From Saccharospirillum sp039982735 (GTDB lineage Bacteria; Pseudomonadota; Gammaproteobacteria; Pseudomonadales; Natronospirillaceae), in the NCBI RefSeq assembly GCF_039982735.1, contig NZ_JBDWXV010000017.1, positions 248,001 through 312,000 of the forward strand: a DNA stretch of 64,000 bases, in the 5' to 3' direction. How positions within the stretch are numbered: the first letter of the stretch is position 1; the number at the start of each line of letters is the position of its first letter. Below the pieces are notes generated by a model. That model worked only from the letters and a program-made list of their open reading frames with translations. It was not told the origin of the DNA and did not search any database. Below are positions 17,364 through 26,382 of this stretch, one piece after another. Made by a program: the position numbers and the translations under genes.

Positions 17364-18859
17364 GCTGCACCTCCGGTCAGACGTTGCCACTGTCGGTCCA
17401 GATCGCGCCAGGCGTGCGGCGGTGACTCGGCCTCCGTGATGGCGGTCACCATCGCGACCCCGGATACGCCGCAGGCGGCCACACCTTTCAGGTGGTTTTG
17501 CTTGATGCCGCCGATGGCAACGGTCGGGCAGTCAGTACCAAGCAACGCCTGGTACTCCGCCAGACGATCCAGCCCCTGTGGTTGGCTGGGCATGACTTTG
17601 GTTGTGGTGGCGAACACATGGCCCAGGGCGATGTAGCTCGGCTGCAACCATCGGGCACGACACAGTTCGGCGTAGCCATGCGTTGAAATACCCAGGCGCA
17701 ATCCCGCCCGCCGTATGGCCGGCAAATCCGCACCGGCCAGATCTTCCTGACCCAGGTGCACGCCAAAGGCACCGAACTCCAGCGCCAGTGCCCAATGATC
17801 GTTGATAAACACCTGCGCCTGATAACGTTCACCCAGCTCGACGGCCCGGTAGATCTGAGCCGCCAGGCGTTCGGTATCCAGGGTTTTCAGGCGCAACTGA
17901 ATCGTGCTGGCCCCAGCTGCCAGCAAGGTTTCGAGCAGCGCGACATCGCCCACCACCGGATAGACGCCCGGCGCCCGGTTCAGTTGCGCAAACGCCTTGT
18001 CAGGTGTCGGGTCATCACCGATCTGTCGGATCTCGGCAAACGGCATCGCTGACCGGTTTACAACGGCTTGGCGTGCCAGCGTACCCGCCCCCTGCCCAGT
18101 GGCATAAGCCTGCTGCAACCCACAGTGCACAAAGGCATTGGCAAGGGCGACAGCGTCCATCAGGTCATAGCCCAGCGCACGGCTTGCCGCCCAGGCGCTG
18201 CTGAGTGTGCAGCCAGTGCCGTGGGTGTGGGGCGTGCTGAGCCGGGGCTGGTGCAGACACCAGTGACCGCTGGTGTCGAAACACTGGTCGGTGATCCGGG
18301 CTTCCCCGGGCGCATGACCGCCTTTGAGCAAGACACTCACGCCAGCGTCATGGTGTAACCGCCGGGCCGCTTCCTGTTGGGCTTGCGGGTGACCCTCGCA
18401 CCCGGTCAGCCAGCTCAGTTCGGGCTGGTTGGGGGTGACCAGATCCACCAAAGGCAGCAACCGGTGCAGGGCGGCGTGAACCGCTGGCTCTGTCAGCGCA
18501 TCGCCACTGGTGGCGACCGCGACCGGGTCGAGCACGACCGCTAGCCCTGGCCAGCGCTCGTGCCAGACGGGCAAGGCCTGAACCAGGTAATCGATCTGCG
18601 CGAGACTGGCCAGCAGTCCGATCTTGATGGCCGCTGGTGGCAGATCATCGGCCAGAGCGGTCAACTGCGCCTGAAACGCCGCCAACGAGACCGGCTCAGC
18701 CATGATCAACCCCTGGCTGTTCTGCGCCGTCACCGAGGTGATTACCGTGGCGGCATGACCGCCCAGAGCCGTGATGGCCAGAATGTCAGCCTGGATACCT
18801 GCCCCCCCGCCACTATCGCTGCCAGCGATGCTCCAGACGATGGGACGCGGCTCACTCAT
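17360..18859 (-). CDS. thiDE: Bifunctional HMP-phosphate kinase / thiamine-phosphate synthase (ThiD-ThiE fusion)
   Basis: 499 residues from ATG at 18859 (MSEPRPIVWSIAGSDSGGGA). Residues about 1-260 form ThiD, with AGSDSGGGAGIQADI, a VLDPVAVATSGDAL strand and the GTGCTLSSA anion hole. Residues about 295-499 form ThiE, with STIQLRLKTLD (usually QLR-K), FINDHWALALEFGAFGVHLGQEDL and GLRLGISTHG. The enzyme phosphorylates HMP-P and couples it to the thiazole phosphate. The start lies inside the end of thiC (8-bp overlap). Fusions of these two domains are known in several bacteria; the fused order here is D then E. Confidence 0.95.
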   Translation of the reverse strand: MSEPRPIVWSIAGSDSGGGAGIQADILAITALGGHAATVITSVTAQNSQGLIMAEPVSLAAFQAQLTALADDLPPAAIKIGLLASLAQIDYLVQALPVWHERWPGLAVVLDPVAVATSGDALTEPAVHAALHRLLPLVDLVTPNQPELSWLTGCEGHPQAQQEAARRLHHDAGVSVLLKGGHAPGEARITDQCFDTSGHWCLHQPRLSTPHTHGTGCTLSSAWAASRALGYDLMDAVALANAFVHCGLQQAYATGQGAGTLARQAVVNRSAMPFAEIRQIGDDPTPDKAFAQLNRAPGVYPVVGDVALLETLLAAGASTIQLRLKTLDTERLAAQIYRAVELGERYQAQVFINDHWALALEFGAFGVHLGQEDLAGADLPAIRRAGLRLGISTHGYAELCRARWLQPSYIALGHVFATTTKVMPSQPQGLDRLAEYQALLGTDCPTVAIGGIKQNHLKGVAACGVSGVAMVTAITEAESPPHAWRDLDRQWQRLTGGAA

Positions 18860-20813
18860 GCTCACCTCCCTGCGCCGGCGAATAGAGCCGCGCGCCCTGG
18901 TCGCGAAATTCGGCCGATTTTTGCGCCATGGCGCTGTCCAGCTCAGTCCGCAGAGGTATCCGCTCTGAGTCAGCTCTTTCCGCTGCCACGGTATCACGCA
19001 CTTCCTGGCTGATTTTCATCGAGCAGAATTTGGGGCCGCACATGGAACAGAAATGGGCCACCTTATGGCCCTCTTTGGGCAAGGTTTGGTCGTGAAACTG
19101 CCGGGCGGTATCCGGATCGAGCGCCAGGTTGAACTGGTCTTCCCAGCGGAACTCGAACCGCGCCCGGCTCATGGCGTTGTCGCGTATCTGGGCGCCGGGA
19201 TGGCCTTTGGCGAGGTCTGCCGCGTGGGCGGCGATCTTGTAGGTGATCAGCCCCTGTTTAACGTCATCCCGGTCCGGCAGGCCGAGGTGTTCCTTGGGAG
19301 TGACGTAACACAGCATGGCGCAGCCGTACCAGCCGATCATGGCCGCGCCTATGCCCGAGGAGAAATGATCGTAGCCCGGTGAAATATCCGTAGTCAGCGG
19401 GCCCAGGGTGTAGAACGGCGCCTCATCGCAGCATTCCAACTGCTTATCCATGTTCTCCCTGATCAGATGCATGGGCACGTGACCAGGCCCTTCAATCAAC
19501 GTCTGAACATCGTGCTTCCAGGCGATCTGCGTCAGTTCGCCCAGGGTTTCCAACTCGGCGAACTGGGCTTCGTCGTTGGCGTCGGCAATGGAACCAGGCC
19601 GAAGACCATCGCCCAGTGAGAACGACACATCGTACGCCTTCATAATGGCGCAGATGTCTTCAAAGTGGGTGTAGAGAAAGCTCTCCTTATGATGCGCCAG
19701 ACACCATTTGGCCATGATCGAGCCACCGCGACTGACAATGCCCGTCACCCGATCCACTGTCATCGGAATATGGTGCAGGCGCAGACCGGCATGAATGGTG
19801 AAGTAATCGACGCCCTGCTCAGCCTGCTCGATCAGCGTATCGCGATACATCTCCCAACTGAGGTCTTCGGCAACGCCCCCGACTTTTTCCAGAGCCTGAT
19901 ACAGCGGAACGGTACCAATCGGCACCGGCGAATTGCGCAGTATCCACTCGCGGGTCTCGTGGATGTTGGCCCCGGTCGACAAGTCCATCACCGTGTCGGC
20001 GCCCCAGCGGGTGGCCCAAACCAGCTTGTCGACTTCTTCTTCAATACCCGAAGTGACGGCCGAATTGCCGATGTTGGCGTTCACTTTCACCAGAAAGTTA
20101 CGGCCAATGATCATCGGCTCGGCTTCCGGGTGATTGATGTTGCAGGGGATGATCGCCCGGCCCCGGGCGACTTCGTCGCGCACAAACTCCGGAGTGATGT
20201 ATTCGGGAATGGCCGCGCCAAACCCTTCACCCCGGTGCTGACGCGCCAGTGTCTCGTCTTTAAGGCGCTCGCGGCCGAGGTTTTCCCGAATGGCGATATA
20301 TTCCATTTCCGGAGTAACAATACCCTGGCGGGCATAGTGCATCTGAGTCACGTTCCGCCCGGACTTCGCCTTGCGCACCATTCGGCTTCGGATAAAGCGC
20401 AACGCCGCAAGCGCTGGATCTTCGGCACGCTGACGCGCGTAGTCCGAACCGGGAGCATCTTGCCATTCGGTATCGTCGCGCGCTTCAATCCAGGGTTCCC
20501 GCAGTGCAGCCAGCCCGTGTCGCAAATCAATCCGGGCATCCGGGTCGGTATAGGGCCCTGAGGTATCGTAGACAATCACCGGCTCGTTGGTGCGCCACTC
20601 GGGCGAGGCCGCTGTACCGCCCACCCGGGTATCCGAGAGATGTATAGCGCGCATGCCGACCCGGATGTCCGCCTGGGAACCGGCAATGTAGAGCCGCTCT
20701 GAGTTGGGAAAAGGCGCGACAGCGTCATCTTTCAATTGCTGAACACGCTCGCCCAGTGGTGCGCCTGGTGTCTGTTTGGCCGATTTTTTAGTGGCAAGTG
20801 TGGATAAGGTCAT
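18852..20813 (-). CDS. thiC: Phosphomethylpyrimidine synthase ThiC
   Basis: 653 residues from ATG at 20813 (MTLSTLATKKSAKQ); a longer frame to 20939 would run into the riboswitch leader and is rejected. It has MEYIAIRENLGRE, IGRNFLVKVNANIGNSAV, and the C-terminal radical-SAM cluster in FCSMCGPKFCSMKIS (C-x2-C-x4-C), all hallmarks of ThiC. It turns aminoimidazole ribotide into the HMP-P pyrimidine. It is first in the operon and sits about 200 bp downstream of a TPP riboswitch. Confidence 0.97.
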   Translation of the reverse strand: MTLSTLATKKSAKQTPGAPLGERVQQLKDDAVAPFPNSERLYIAGSQADIRVGMRAIHLSDTRVGGTAASPEWRTNEPVIVYDTSGPYTDPDARIDLRHGLAALREPWIEARDDTEWQDAPGSDYARQRAEDPALAALRFIRSRMVRKAKSGRNVTQMHYARQGIVTPEMEYIAIRENLGRERLKDETLARQHRGEGFGAAIPEYITPEFVRDEVARGRAIIPCNINHPEAEPMIIGRNFLVKVNANIGNSAVTSGIEEEVDKLVWATRWGADTVMDLSTGANIHETREWILRNSPVPIGTVPLYQALEKVGGVAEDLSWEMYRDTLIEQAEQGVDYFTIHAGLRLHHIPMTVDRVTGIVSRGGSIMAKWCLAHHKESFLYTHFEDICAIMKAYDVSFSLGDGLRPGSIADANDEAQFAELETLGELTQIAWKHDVQTLIEGPGHVPMHLIRENMDKQLECCDEAPFYTLGPLTTDISPGYDHFSSGIGAAMIGWYGCAMLCYVTPKEHLGLPDRDDVKQGLITYKIAAHAADLAKGHPGAQIRDNAMSRARFEFRWEDQFNLALDPDTARQFHDQTLPKEGHKVAHFCSMCGPKFCSMKISQEVRDTVAAERADSERIPLRTELDSAMAQKSAEFRDQGARLYSPAQGGEHE

Positions 20814-21015
20814 TTCGATCGTTCCTCGCAAAAGCGACGGAGCGAACGCAGGGGGGAGCTGTGGGTGCAAACAAGATGCTGGCAAATAAACAACAGACGC
20901 CCGGGTCTGCTGTCTGCCAACACACACCCGAACAAGCATTCAAACCCGGTAAGCCCGGTTTGAACTGGAAATACCGAATCCGGTGGATTCATAGCCTTCA
21001 GGGCGTAGCCCCAAG

Positions 21016-21118
21016 ACTGGTATTCCCCTTGTTTCCTTCGCGAGTACGAACTCGATCAGGTTCAACGGATCCCGCTAGTGCGATCTCAGCCAGGGATTGG
21101 TTACCCCGGCACTCCGAC
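21016..21118 (-). promoter_or_regulatory. TPP riboswitch (THI element) controlling the thi operon
   Basis: Read on the minus strand, the conserved blocks appear in order: GGAGTGCCGGGG at the 5' side, GGCTGAGAT in the pyrimidine-sensing arm, and GTTGAACCTGATC followed by GAGTTCGTACTCGCGAAGGA and AACAAGGGG in the pyrophosphate arm. CTGAGA and TTGAACCTGATC are the diagnostic core of the THI box. Between it and thiC lies an 8-bp-stem hairpin (TTCAAACC with GGTTTGAA, 20939-20964) with no T-run. Repression may therefore act on translation rather than by a terminator; that last point is inference. Confidence 0.95.
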
Positions 21119-21278
21119 AAGACGAGACAAGGGTACTTCCTCACCCCAGCCACTTCAAGCCAGAATAACGCTTTCTTGCGCATCCCACACAGCTGGGCAA
21201 GCCCGCCTGGCTTTGCCGGGTCAAGATCTTATTAGTATAGAAACCAGCCCTTATTACACCGTAATATAGCTTGTAAAT

Positions 21279-21309
21279 AATCAGCGCAACCAGATAGCTT
21301 GCGCTGATT
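21279..21309 (-). terminator. Hairpin downstream of the first repeat lipoprotein gene
   Basis: A perfect 11-bp stem, AATCAGCGCAA (21279-21289) with TTGCGCTGATT (21299-21309), and a 9-nt loop. On the minus strand it lies 34 bp beyond the lipoprotein stop and is followed by ATTTACAAG, so the T-run is weak. It is a plausible terminator that would separate that gene from the thi leader. Confidence 0.5.
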
Positions 21310-21343
21310 AATGCGTTGACTGCTTCGCGACAGCATCCAGGGT

Positions 21344-23287
21344 TTAGGGTGTAATCCGATGGACAAACCCCGAGTTGCTCTCACCGTTGCTGTCCCATCT
21401 TGGGGTGGCGAGTAAATAGAAGCTACCGTCATCCGGAGCGGTAACCGACGGGTCTACCGCTGCGGATGAGAAATCAGAGGGAGTTGACCCTGCAAAACTG
21501 TTGATTTGCGTTCCAGTAGCGCCATCCATCAGACGCGCTGTACCAGCATTCAGGATGCCGCCGTCATCATCAAATCGCGACAGAATCACATAGTTGCTAT
21601 TACCCAATGGAATGATGCCCGCACCCCCTCTCAATAACCTGTCCGCAAGAAGGTCATCCGCCTGATCACCATACAACTCACTGATTTGCATTCCCGTACT
21701 GCCACTGACCAGACGCACAGAGCCAACGTCCTCTAACGCGCCACTGTCGTCTTGCGACGAAGCAATCACAAAATTCGCATTGCCCAGGGGGAAGATACCA
21801 TCGCTTGATAAATGGTCGTCTGCTTGATCACCAAACAGTGGCGTGCCAATGGCCAGACCGGTTGTGCCGTTCATCAGGCGGGCCGAACCAACATCTGCAG
21901 ACATGGCACCATCATCAAGCCCCGAACCAATAACATAATGCCCATTAGACAATGCCGTCACACCTTCGCTACCCAGCTGGTCATCGGTCTGGTCGCCGTA
22001 AAGAACATCGATTTGCACGCCCGTAACGCCGTTAAACAACCGCACTGAACCGGCATCGACAGCCCATCCGTCATCAAACGTTGAAACAACAACGAAGTTA
22101 CCATTGCTCAGTGCCGTGCCTGATTTTTCAAGCGCCAGTGTAAATCCCGTGCGGCGAAGCCCAAGTGAGTCGTCGGATCCATCGCCAAAAAAATCATTGA
22201 TGAGATTGCCTGTTGTACCATTGACCAGGCTAATAGACCCCACGTTGTTAAATGCGCCGTCATCGTCATCCGGGGAGAGAACAACGACATTATCGTTTGT
22301 CAGCGCCAGTATTTCACTGCCAAACCGATCGCTTGCTTCATCACCAAAAAACGCATTAATTTGCGCGCCTGTGCTGCCGTTAAACAGTCGTACTGAACCG
22401 TTCGAAAACATCCCACCGGTAGCGTCGCTGGGCGAAGCCACAACATAGTTGTTATTGCTCAGCGTTTGAACACCACCACTTCCCAGTGAAAGATTCGCTG
22501 CAGCGCCTTCCAGAACGCTAATTTGCGCACCGGTACTGCCATTCATCAAGCGGACTGAACCCGCACTACCGATCAAACCGTTTCTATCTGCAGGTGATAC
22601 GACTACGTAGTTGCCATTGTCTAAAACAGCCACACCTTTTGAGCCAATTGAATCACCGGATTGGTTTCCTAAAAGCGCACTAATCTGTGCACCCGTACTA
22701 CCATCGATCAGGCGTACTGAGCCAGCACTGGTAATCGCGCCATCACGGTCCCCGGGTGACACCACCACGTAATTACCATTAGCCAGTACGGTAACCCCAC
22801 CAAAACCCAGAAAATCACCTGCCTCGCTCCCGAACACTGCATTAATCTGTGCGCCTGTCTCGCCATTCATCAGCCGTACTGAACCAGCGTCCGTGAGCGC
22901 GCCATCATCATCAGATTCTGATGTAATAATGTAATTATTACCCAATGCCGTTACGCCGCCGAGTCCGATCCGGTCATTACTGGAATCGCCATAGATACTG
23001 TCGATCAGATCACGGGTATCTGCGTCATAAAGATGGACAGCACCATTGTTATCCGCTACGGAAGAGTCACCCGGGTCGGTAATCACGATATTGCCATTAT
23101 CAAGAATCACAACCTGAGATCCGAAACCGTCATCATCACCCGGTGTTGGGTCGGTTAACATAGATCCAGATGATGGTGAATTTCCGCCGCCGCCACCTCC
23201 GCCATCACCGCCTCCGGAACAGGCGAATAAGGCGATGGTGGGTATCAATATCAGGGCCGTGATAAGCTTACTGTTCTGAGTGTGCAT
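21344..23287 (-). CDS. Repeat-rich exported lipoprotein (beta-propeller-like / DUF5650-like repeats)
   Basis: 647 residues from ATG at 23287, preceded by AAGGAGG. The signal peptide ends in a lipobox (IALFAC) followed by a glycine-rich, Asp/Ser-poor spacer. The remainder is about eleven imperfect repeats of roughly 50-57 residues, each like LGSGGVTALSNGNYVV followed by a DDDG turn and AGSVRLMNGSTGAQI. The pattern resembles repeats annotated as DUF5650 in bacterial adhesins and FG-GAP-style propeller blades. No enzyme site is visible. It is a close paralogue of the next gene upstream. I would call it a surface or periplasmic repeat protein of unknown binding target. Confidence 0.85.
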   Translation of the reverse strand: MHTQNSKLITALILIPTIALFACSGGGDGGGGGGGNSPSSGSMLTDPTPGDDDGFGSQVVILDNGNIVITDPGDSSVADNNGAVHLYDADTRDLIDSIYGDSSNDRIGLGGVTALGNNYIITSESDDDGALTDAGSVRLMNGETGAQINAVFGSEAGDFLGFGGVTVLANGNYVVVSPGDRDGAITSAGSVRLIDGSTGAQISALLGNQSGDSIGSKGVAVLDNGNYVVVSPADRNGLIGSAGSVRLMNGSTGAQISVLEGAAANLSLGSGGVQTLSNNNYVVASPSDATGGMFSNGSVRLFNGSTGAQINAFFGDEASDRFGSEILALTNDNVVVLSPDDDDGAFNNVGSISLVNGTTGNLINDFFGDGSDDSLGLRRTGFTLALEKSGTALSNGNFVVVSTFDDGWAVDAGSVRLFNGVTGVQIDVLYGDQTDDQLGSEGVTALSNGHYVIGSGLDDGAMSADVGSARLMNGTTGLAIGTPLFGDQADDHLSSDGIFPLGNANFVIASSQDDSGALEDVGSVRLVSGSTGMQISELYGDQADDLLADRLLRGGAGIIPLGNSNYVILSRFDDDGGILNAGTARLMDGATGTQINSFAGSTPSDFSSAAVDPSVTAPDDGSFYLLATPRWDSNGESNSGFVHRITP

Positions 23288-23361
23288 TCCTTGCCTCCTT
23301 AAACGGTTAGTTATAATAGGCTTGATATCTACACCTGTTTTAAGGCGAATCATTTCACAGC

Positions 23362-25551
23362 CTAAGGGACTACCACCCTAACCATGCCAGCATCAGTTTG
23401 ACCGTTTTTATCTGCGTATGGCGTGGACATAATGTAAAAAACACCGTGACCAGGTGACACGACGAATACTTCAAATAAATCATTAACAGTGCTGCCGACA
23501 ATGGCACTACCCAATTGCAATCCAGTAGTGCCATCGAGCAACCTGACAACCCCGGCATTGAAGATACCGCTTACGTCTTCATTATCTGAGGCAACAACAT
23601 AGTTGCCAGTCGGCAGTGGAGTAATACCGCCAGACCCCACAGCATCGAAGTTTTCATCCCCTGCCAATGTGCTGCCTATCTGCACACCGCTGTTGCCGTC
23701 AACCAACCGAACTGAACCAGCATCGACAATGCCGTTTTCATCATCGAATTCTGATGAGGCGACGATATAATGACCATTAGAGAGCACTGTAATGCCACCA
23801 GAACCTAAACTATCGTCTCCCACATCCCCTGCTAATGCGCTTCCTATCTGCACTCCGGTACTACCATCAAACAACCGAACAGAACCCGCATCTATGATGG
23901 AATTTTCATCATCGAATTGTGAAGCAACGACATAATGGCTATTGGGCAAGGCTGTAATACTGGTAGCCCCCAAGGCGTCACTGGTGTCATCCCCTGCTGA
24001 CGTACTGCCTATTTGAACACCGGTAATACCATTTACCAACCTAACCGAACCGGCATTGACGACACCATTCTCATCATCATTGATAGAAGCAATCACGTAA
24101 TGACCATTGGGCAAGACTGTGACACCGCCAGACCCCAAACGATCATTTGCAACATCCCCCACTAACGCATTACCTATTTGCTCTCCTGTACTGCCATCTA
24201 TTAAACGTACTGAACCCGCATTGACTACACCGTTCTCATCATCAACCCTTGATACAACCACGAAATGACTATTGGGCAAGGCTGTGACACTGCTGGCCCC
24301 CAGTGCATCGCCTTCTACACCCCCTGATAGCGTGCTTCCTATTTGCATGCCAGTACTGCCATCGACCAATCTCACCGAACCGGCATTGACGACACCATTT
24401 TCGTCATCACTCCCCGAGGCAATGACATAGTGGCCATTAGCCAAGGCGGTAATACTGCTGGAGCCCAAGGCATCATTCGCGACATCCCCTGCTAACGTAC
24501 TGCCTATTTGAATTCCGGTACTGCCGTCAACCAACCGAACCGACCCGGCACTGACGATGCCGTTTTCAGTGTCGCTTGATGAGGCTATGACATAGTTATT
24601 GTTCGGCAGTGCCGTGATACTACTGGTCCCCAAATAGTCAAATTCGACATTCCCTGTTATTGCACTTCCTATTTGAATGCCGGTATTGCCATCCATCAGT
24701 CGAACCGAGCCTGCATCCTCGATACCATTTACGTCATCGTATTCGGAGGCAACAATGTAATAATCGTTTCCTAGCGCCGTGACACTGCCAGACCCCAGAT
24801 TGTCATATTCAGAATCCCCCGTTAATGCGCTACCTATTTGGATTCCCGAACGGCCATCAACTAGCCGTACCGAGCCAGCTTCGACGACACCGTTTTCGTT
24901 ATCATCTTTTGAAGTAACGACATAATTACCATTTGGCAGCGCTGTAATGCTGGTAGATCCGAGCCGATCACCGCCCGCGTCACCATAAAGGCTGGCGATG
25001 GGCGTAGATGAAAATGGACTGTACAAATGAACGGCACCATTAACGGCAAATCGACTGGAATCTTGCGGATCACTGACAACAATATTGCCATTACCCAGTA
25101 TGACCACCTTACTACCGAATCTGTCAGTCGCGCCTGGTGTTGGATCGAGTAGCTCAAACGAAATAACCCGAGCTATCATGACGGTATAAACCTGACTACT
25201 GGTGCCATCCGGCGCGGTAACGGTCACAGTGAGCTCTGTCTCACCCGCATCGAGCTCAATTGGGCTGCTGGCCGCACCTGACGATGCGGTTCCGCTAATC
25301 GTCACCGTGGCATTAGCTTGAGTAGGTATTGCAGTCACGGTGCTGGAGTCTTTTCCCGTGATAACGGTATAGTCCGTTGTCCCGGGTGCAAACGCAGGGC
25401 TGATCGTTCCGGCGGAGACGGTCAGCTCCGCCAAGGTCGCATCATTGCTGGCAGAAGTGTCGCTTTTGTTTCCTGAATCGCTGCAAGCAACAACATCGAA
25501 CAATACGGCCAGCATCAGTAGCAGTCTGGGTAGTGACCTAAATCCATGCAT
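23362..25551 (-). CDS. Repeat-rich exported lipoprotein with cadherin-like domain
   Basis: 729 residues, ATG at 25551 preceded by AAAGGAAG. The lipobox is VVAC after a signal peptide. Residues about 38-130 look like a cadherin-like beta-sandwich domain (LAELTVSAGTISPAFAPGTT, then GTSSQVYTVMIAR). About nine regular 55-residue repeats plus one degenerate unit at each end follow, of the form LGSSSITALPNGHYVIAS, DDENGVVNAGSVRLVDGSTG, IQIGSTLAGDV. Several units are nearly identical at the DNA level, which suggests recent expansion. It lies 74 bp upstream of its paralogue, probably in one transcript. Function is unknown; adhesion or ligand binding at the envelope is a guess. Confidence 0.85.
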   Translation of the reverse strand: MHGFRSLPRLLLMLAVLFDVVACSDSGNKSDTSASNDATLAELTVSAGTISPAFAPGTTDYTVITGKDSSTVTAIPTQANATVTISGTASSGAASSPIELDAGETELTVTVTAPDGTSSQVYTVMIARVISFELLDPTPGATDRFGSKVVILGNGNIVVSDPQDSSRFAVNGAVHLYSPFSSTPIASLYGDAGGDRLGSTSITALPNGNYVVTSKDDNENGVVEAGSVRLVDGRSGIQIGSALTGDSEYDNLGSGSVTALGNDYYIVASEYDDVNGIEDAGSVRLMDGNTGIQIGSAITGNVEFDYLGTSSITALPNNNYVIASSSDTENGIVSAGSVRLVDGSTGIQIGSTLAGDVANDALGSSSITALANGHYVIASGSDDENGVVNAGSVRLVDGSTGMQIGSTLSGGVEGDALGASSVTALPNSHFVVVSRVDDENGVVNAGSVRLIDGSTGEQIGNALVGDVANDRLGSGGVTVLPNGHYVIASINDDENGVVNAGSVRLVNGITGVQIGSTSAGDDTSDALGATSITALPNSHYVVASQFDDENSIIDAGSVRLFDGSTGVQIGSALAGDVGDDSLGSGGITVLSNGHYIVASSEFDDENGIVDAGSVRLVDGNSGVQIGSTLAGDENFDAVGSGGITPLPTGNYVVASDNEDVSGIFNAGVVRLLDGTTGLQLGSAIVGSTVNDLFEVFVVSPGHGVFYIMSTPYADKNGQTDAGMVRVVVP

Positions 25552-25622
25552 AATTCACTTCCTTTGATTGTAAAGGCGTCCGTTATCTTCGCTAGTCAGA
25601 CCCGGTCCAGGTGTCTACTCAG

Positions 25623-26057
25623 TTACGGCACATAGCGAAAAATGATGCGCAGCTCGGTTTCACCCTCTTCCACGTCCAGATAGCTTCTAGTACTACTGGA
25701 GAGGCTAAAATAACCACCGTCAGCGCGCTTGGCTGCAAAGCTGACTCTGCTATCGTTGTCGGTCTTGCTGAATATTTCAAAGCCCGCCGCTTCGAGTTCT
25801 CGCTCATAGAATCTTAAGACGCTTCTAGCGGTGTCTTTTGTGGCAAGCGACCCATTGGCCTCTTGTATATCGCCAACAGCGTACTGGCCAACATCGACAA
25901 CGCGAGTATCGGGCGCCATCGATAAATTAAACGGCATCTCAAACTCTGAAGGTCCCGCTGCCAGGGTCTGCCCACCGAACGTGGCCAACAACAGGTAGGC
26001 CACTACAATGGCCCAGAGCCTTATCAGGTTGTCGATGATGTGCTTACTCAAAGTCAT
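25623..26057 (-). CDS. Small exported protein of unknown function
   Basis: 144 residues from ATG at 26057 behind AAGGAG; a GTG one codon earlier is possible. A signal peptide is clear (LIRLWAIVVAYLLLATFGGQTLAA). The mature part has a helical stretch KDTARSVLRFYERELEAAGFEIF followed by beta strands (RVSFAAKRADGGYFSLS, TELRIIFRYVP), a pattern seen in several small secreted proteins but not one I can name. It lies 71 bp upstream of the two repeat lipoproteins on the same strand, so the three may form one operon. No catalytic motif is visible. Confidence 0.75.
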   Translation of the reverse strand: MTLSKHIIDNLIRLWAIVVAYLLLATFGGQTLAAGPSEFEMPFNLSMAPDTRVVDVGQYAVGDIQEANGSLATKDTARSVLRFYERELEAAGFEIFSKTDNDSRVSFAAKRADGGYFSLSSSTRSYLDVEEGETELRIIFRYVP

Positions 26058-26060
26058 CAC

Positions 26061-26382
26061 TCCTTAATGATTCGTTGTTAGCGCTGCAAACTACTGGTTC
26101 TGGACCTGGCAGCCAGTAAATTTGTGTCTACTAATAGTCAGCCTCCGTCACAAATAGCTACTTTGACCGGATATTCGCCTCACTTTTGGGATAAGATCAG
26201 ACCGCTGGGTATCTTGTTCCCACCAGGACGCTGAGTAGCCCCGGGAACCCGGGAGGCGTTTTTAGGAGCTTCCTGATTTTAGGTGCCTATAGAGAATATG
26301 GGGCTAGAGTCAACCGGACAATACGCCTTATTGCGTATGCTCAGGCATTTTCAATGCGGGACAACTGGATGGAGGCAAGGCT
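26061..26382. other. Divergent region with tandem hairpins before the LuxR-type gene
   Basis: 322 bp without a gene. On the plus strand two adjacent hairpins are visible: CTGGG...CCCACCAG (26205-26226), then ACGC...CCCGGG-AA-CCCGGG...GCGT (26228-26259) running straight into TTTTTA. The second has the form of an intrinsic terminator about 120 bp before the luxR-type start. It could end a small RNA or act as an attenuator. I compared it with c-di-GMP riboswitches and did not find their conserved core. Confidence 0.45.

Noticed and set aside
23362..25551. Regular DNA repeats that could be mistaken for a CRISPR array or minisatellite
   Set aside because: The period is about 165 bp and keeps reading frame; they encode protein repeats.
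26160..26270. Possible cyclic di-GMP riboswitch before the LuxR-type gene
   Set aside because: A GGACGC-GAGTAGCC stretch caught the eye but the conserved core and second tetraloop receptor of the GEMM classes are not there.
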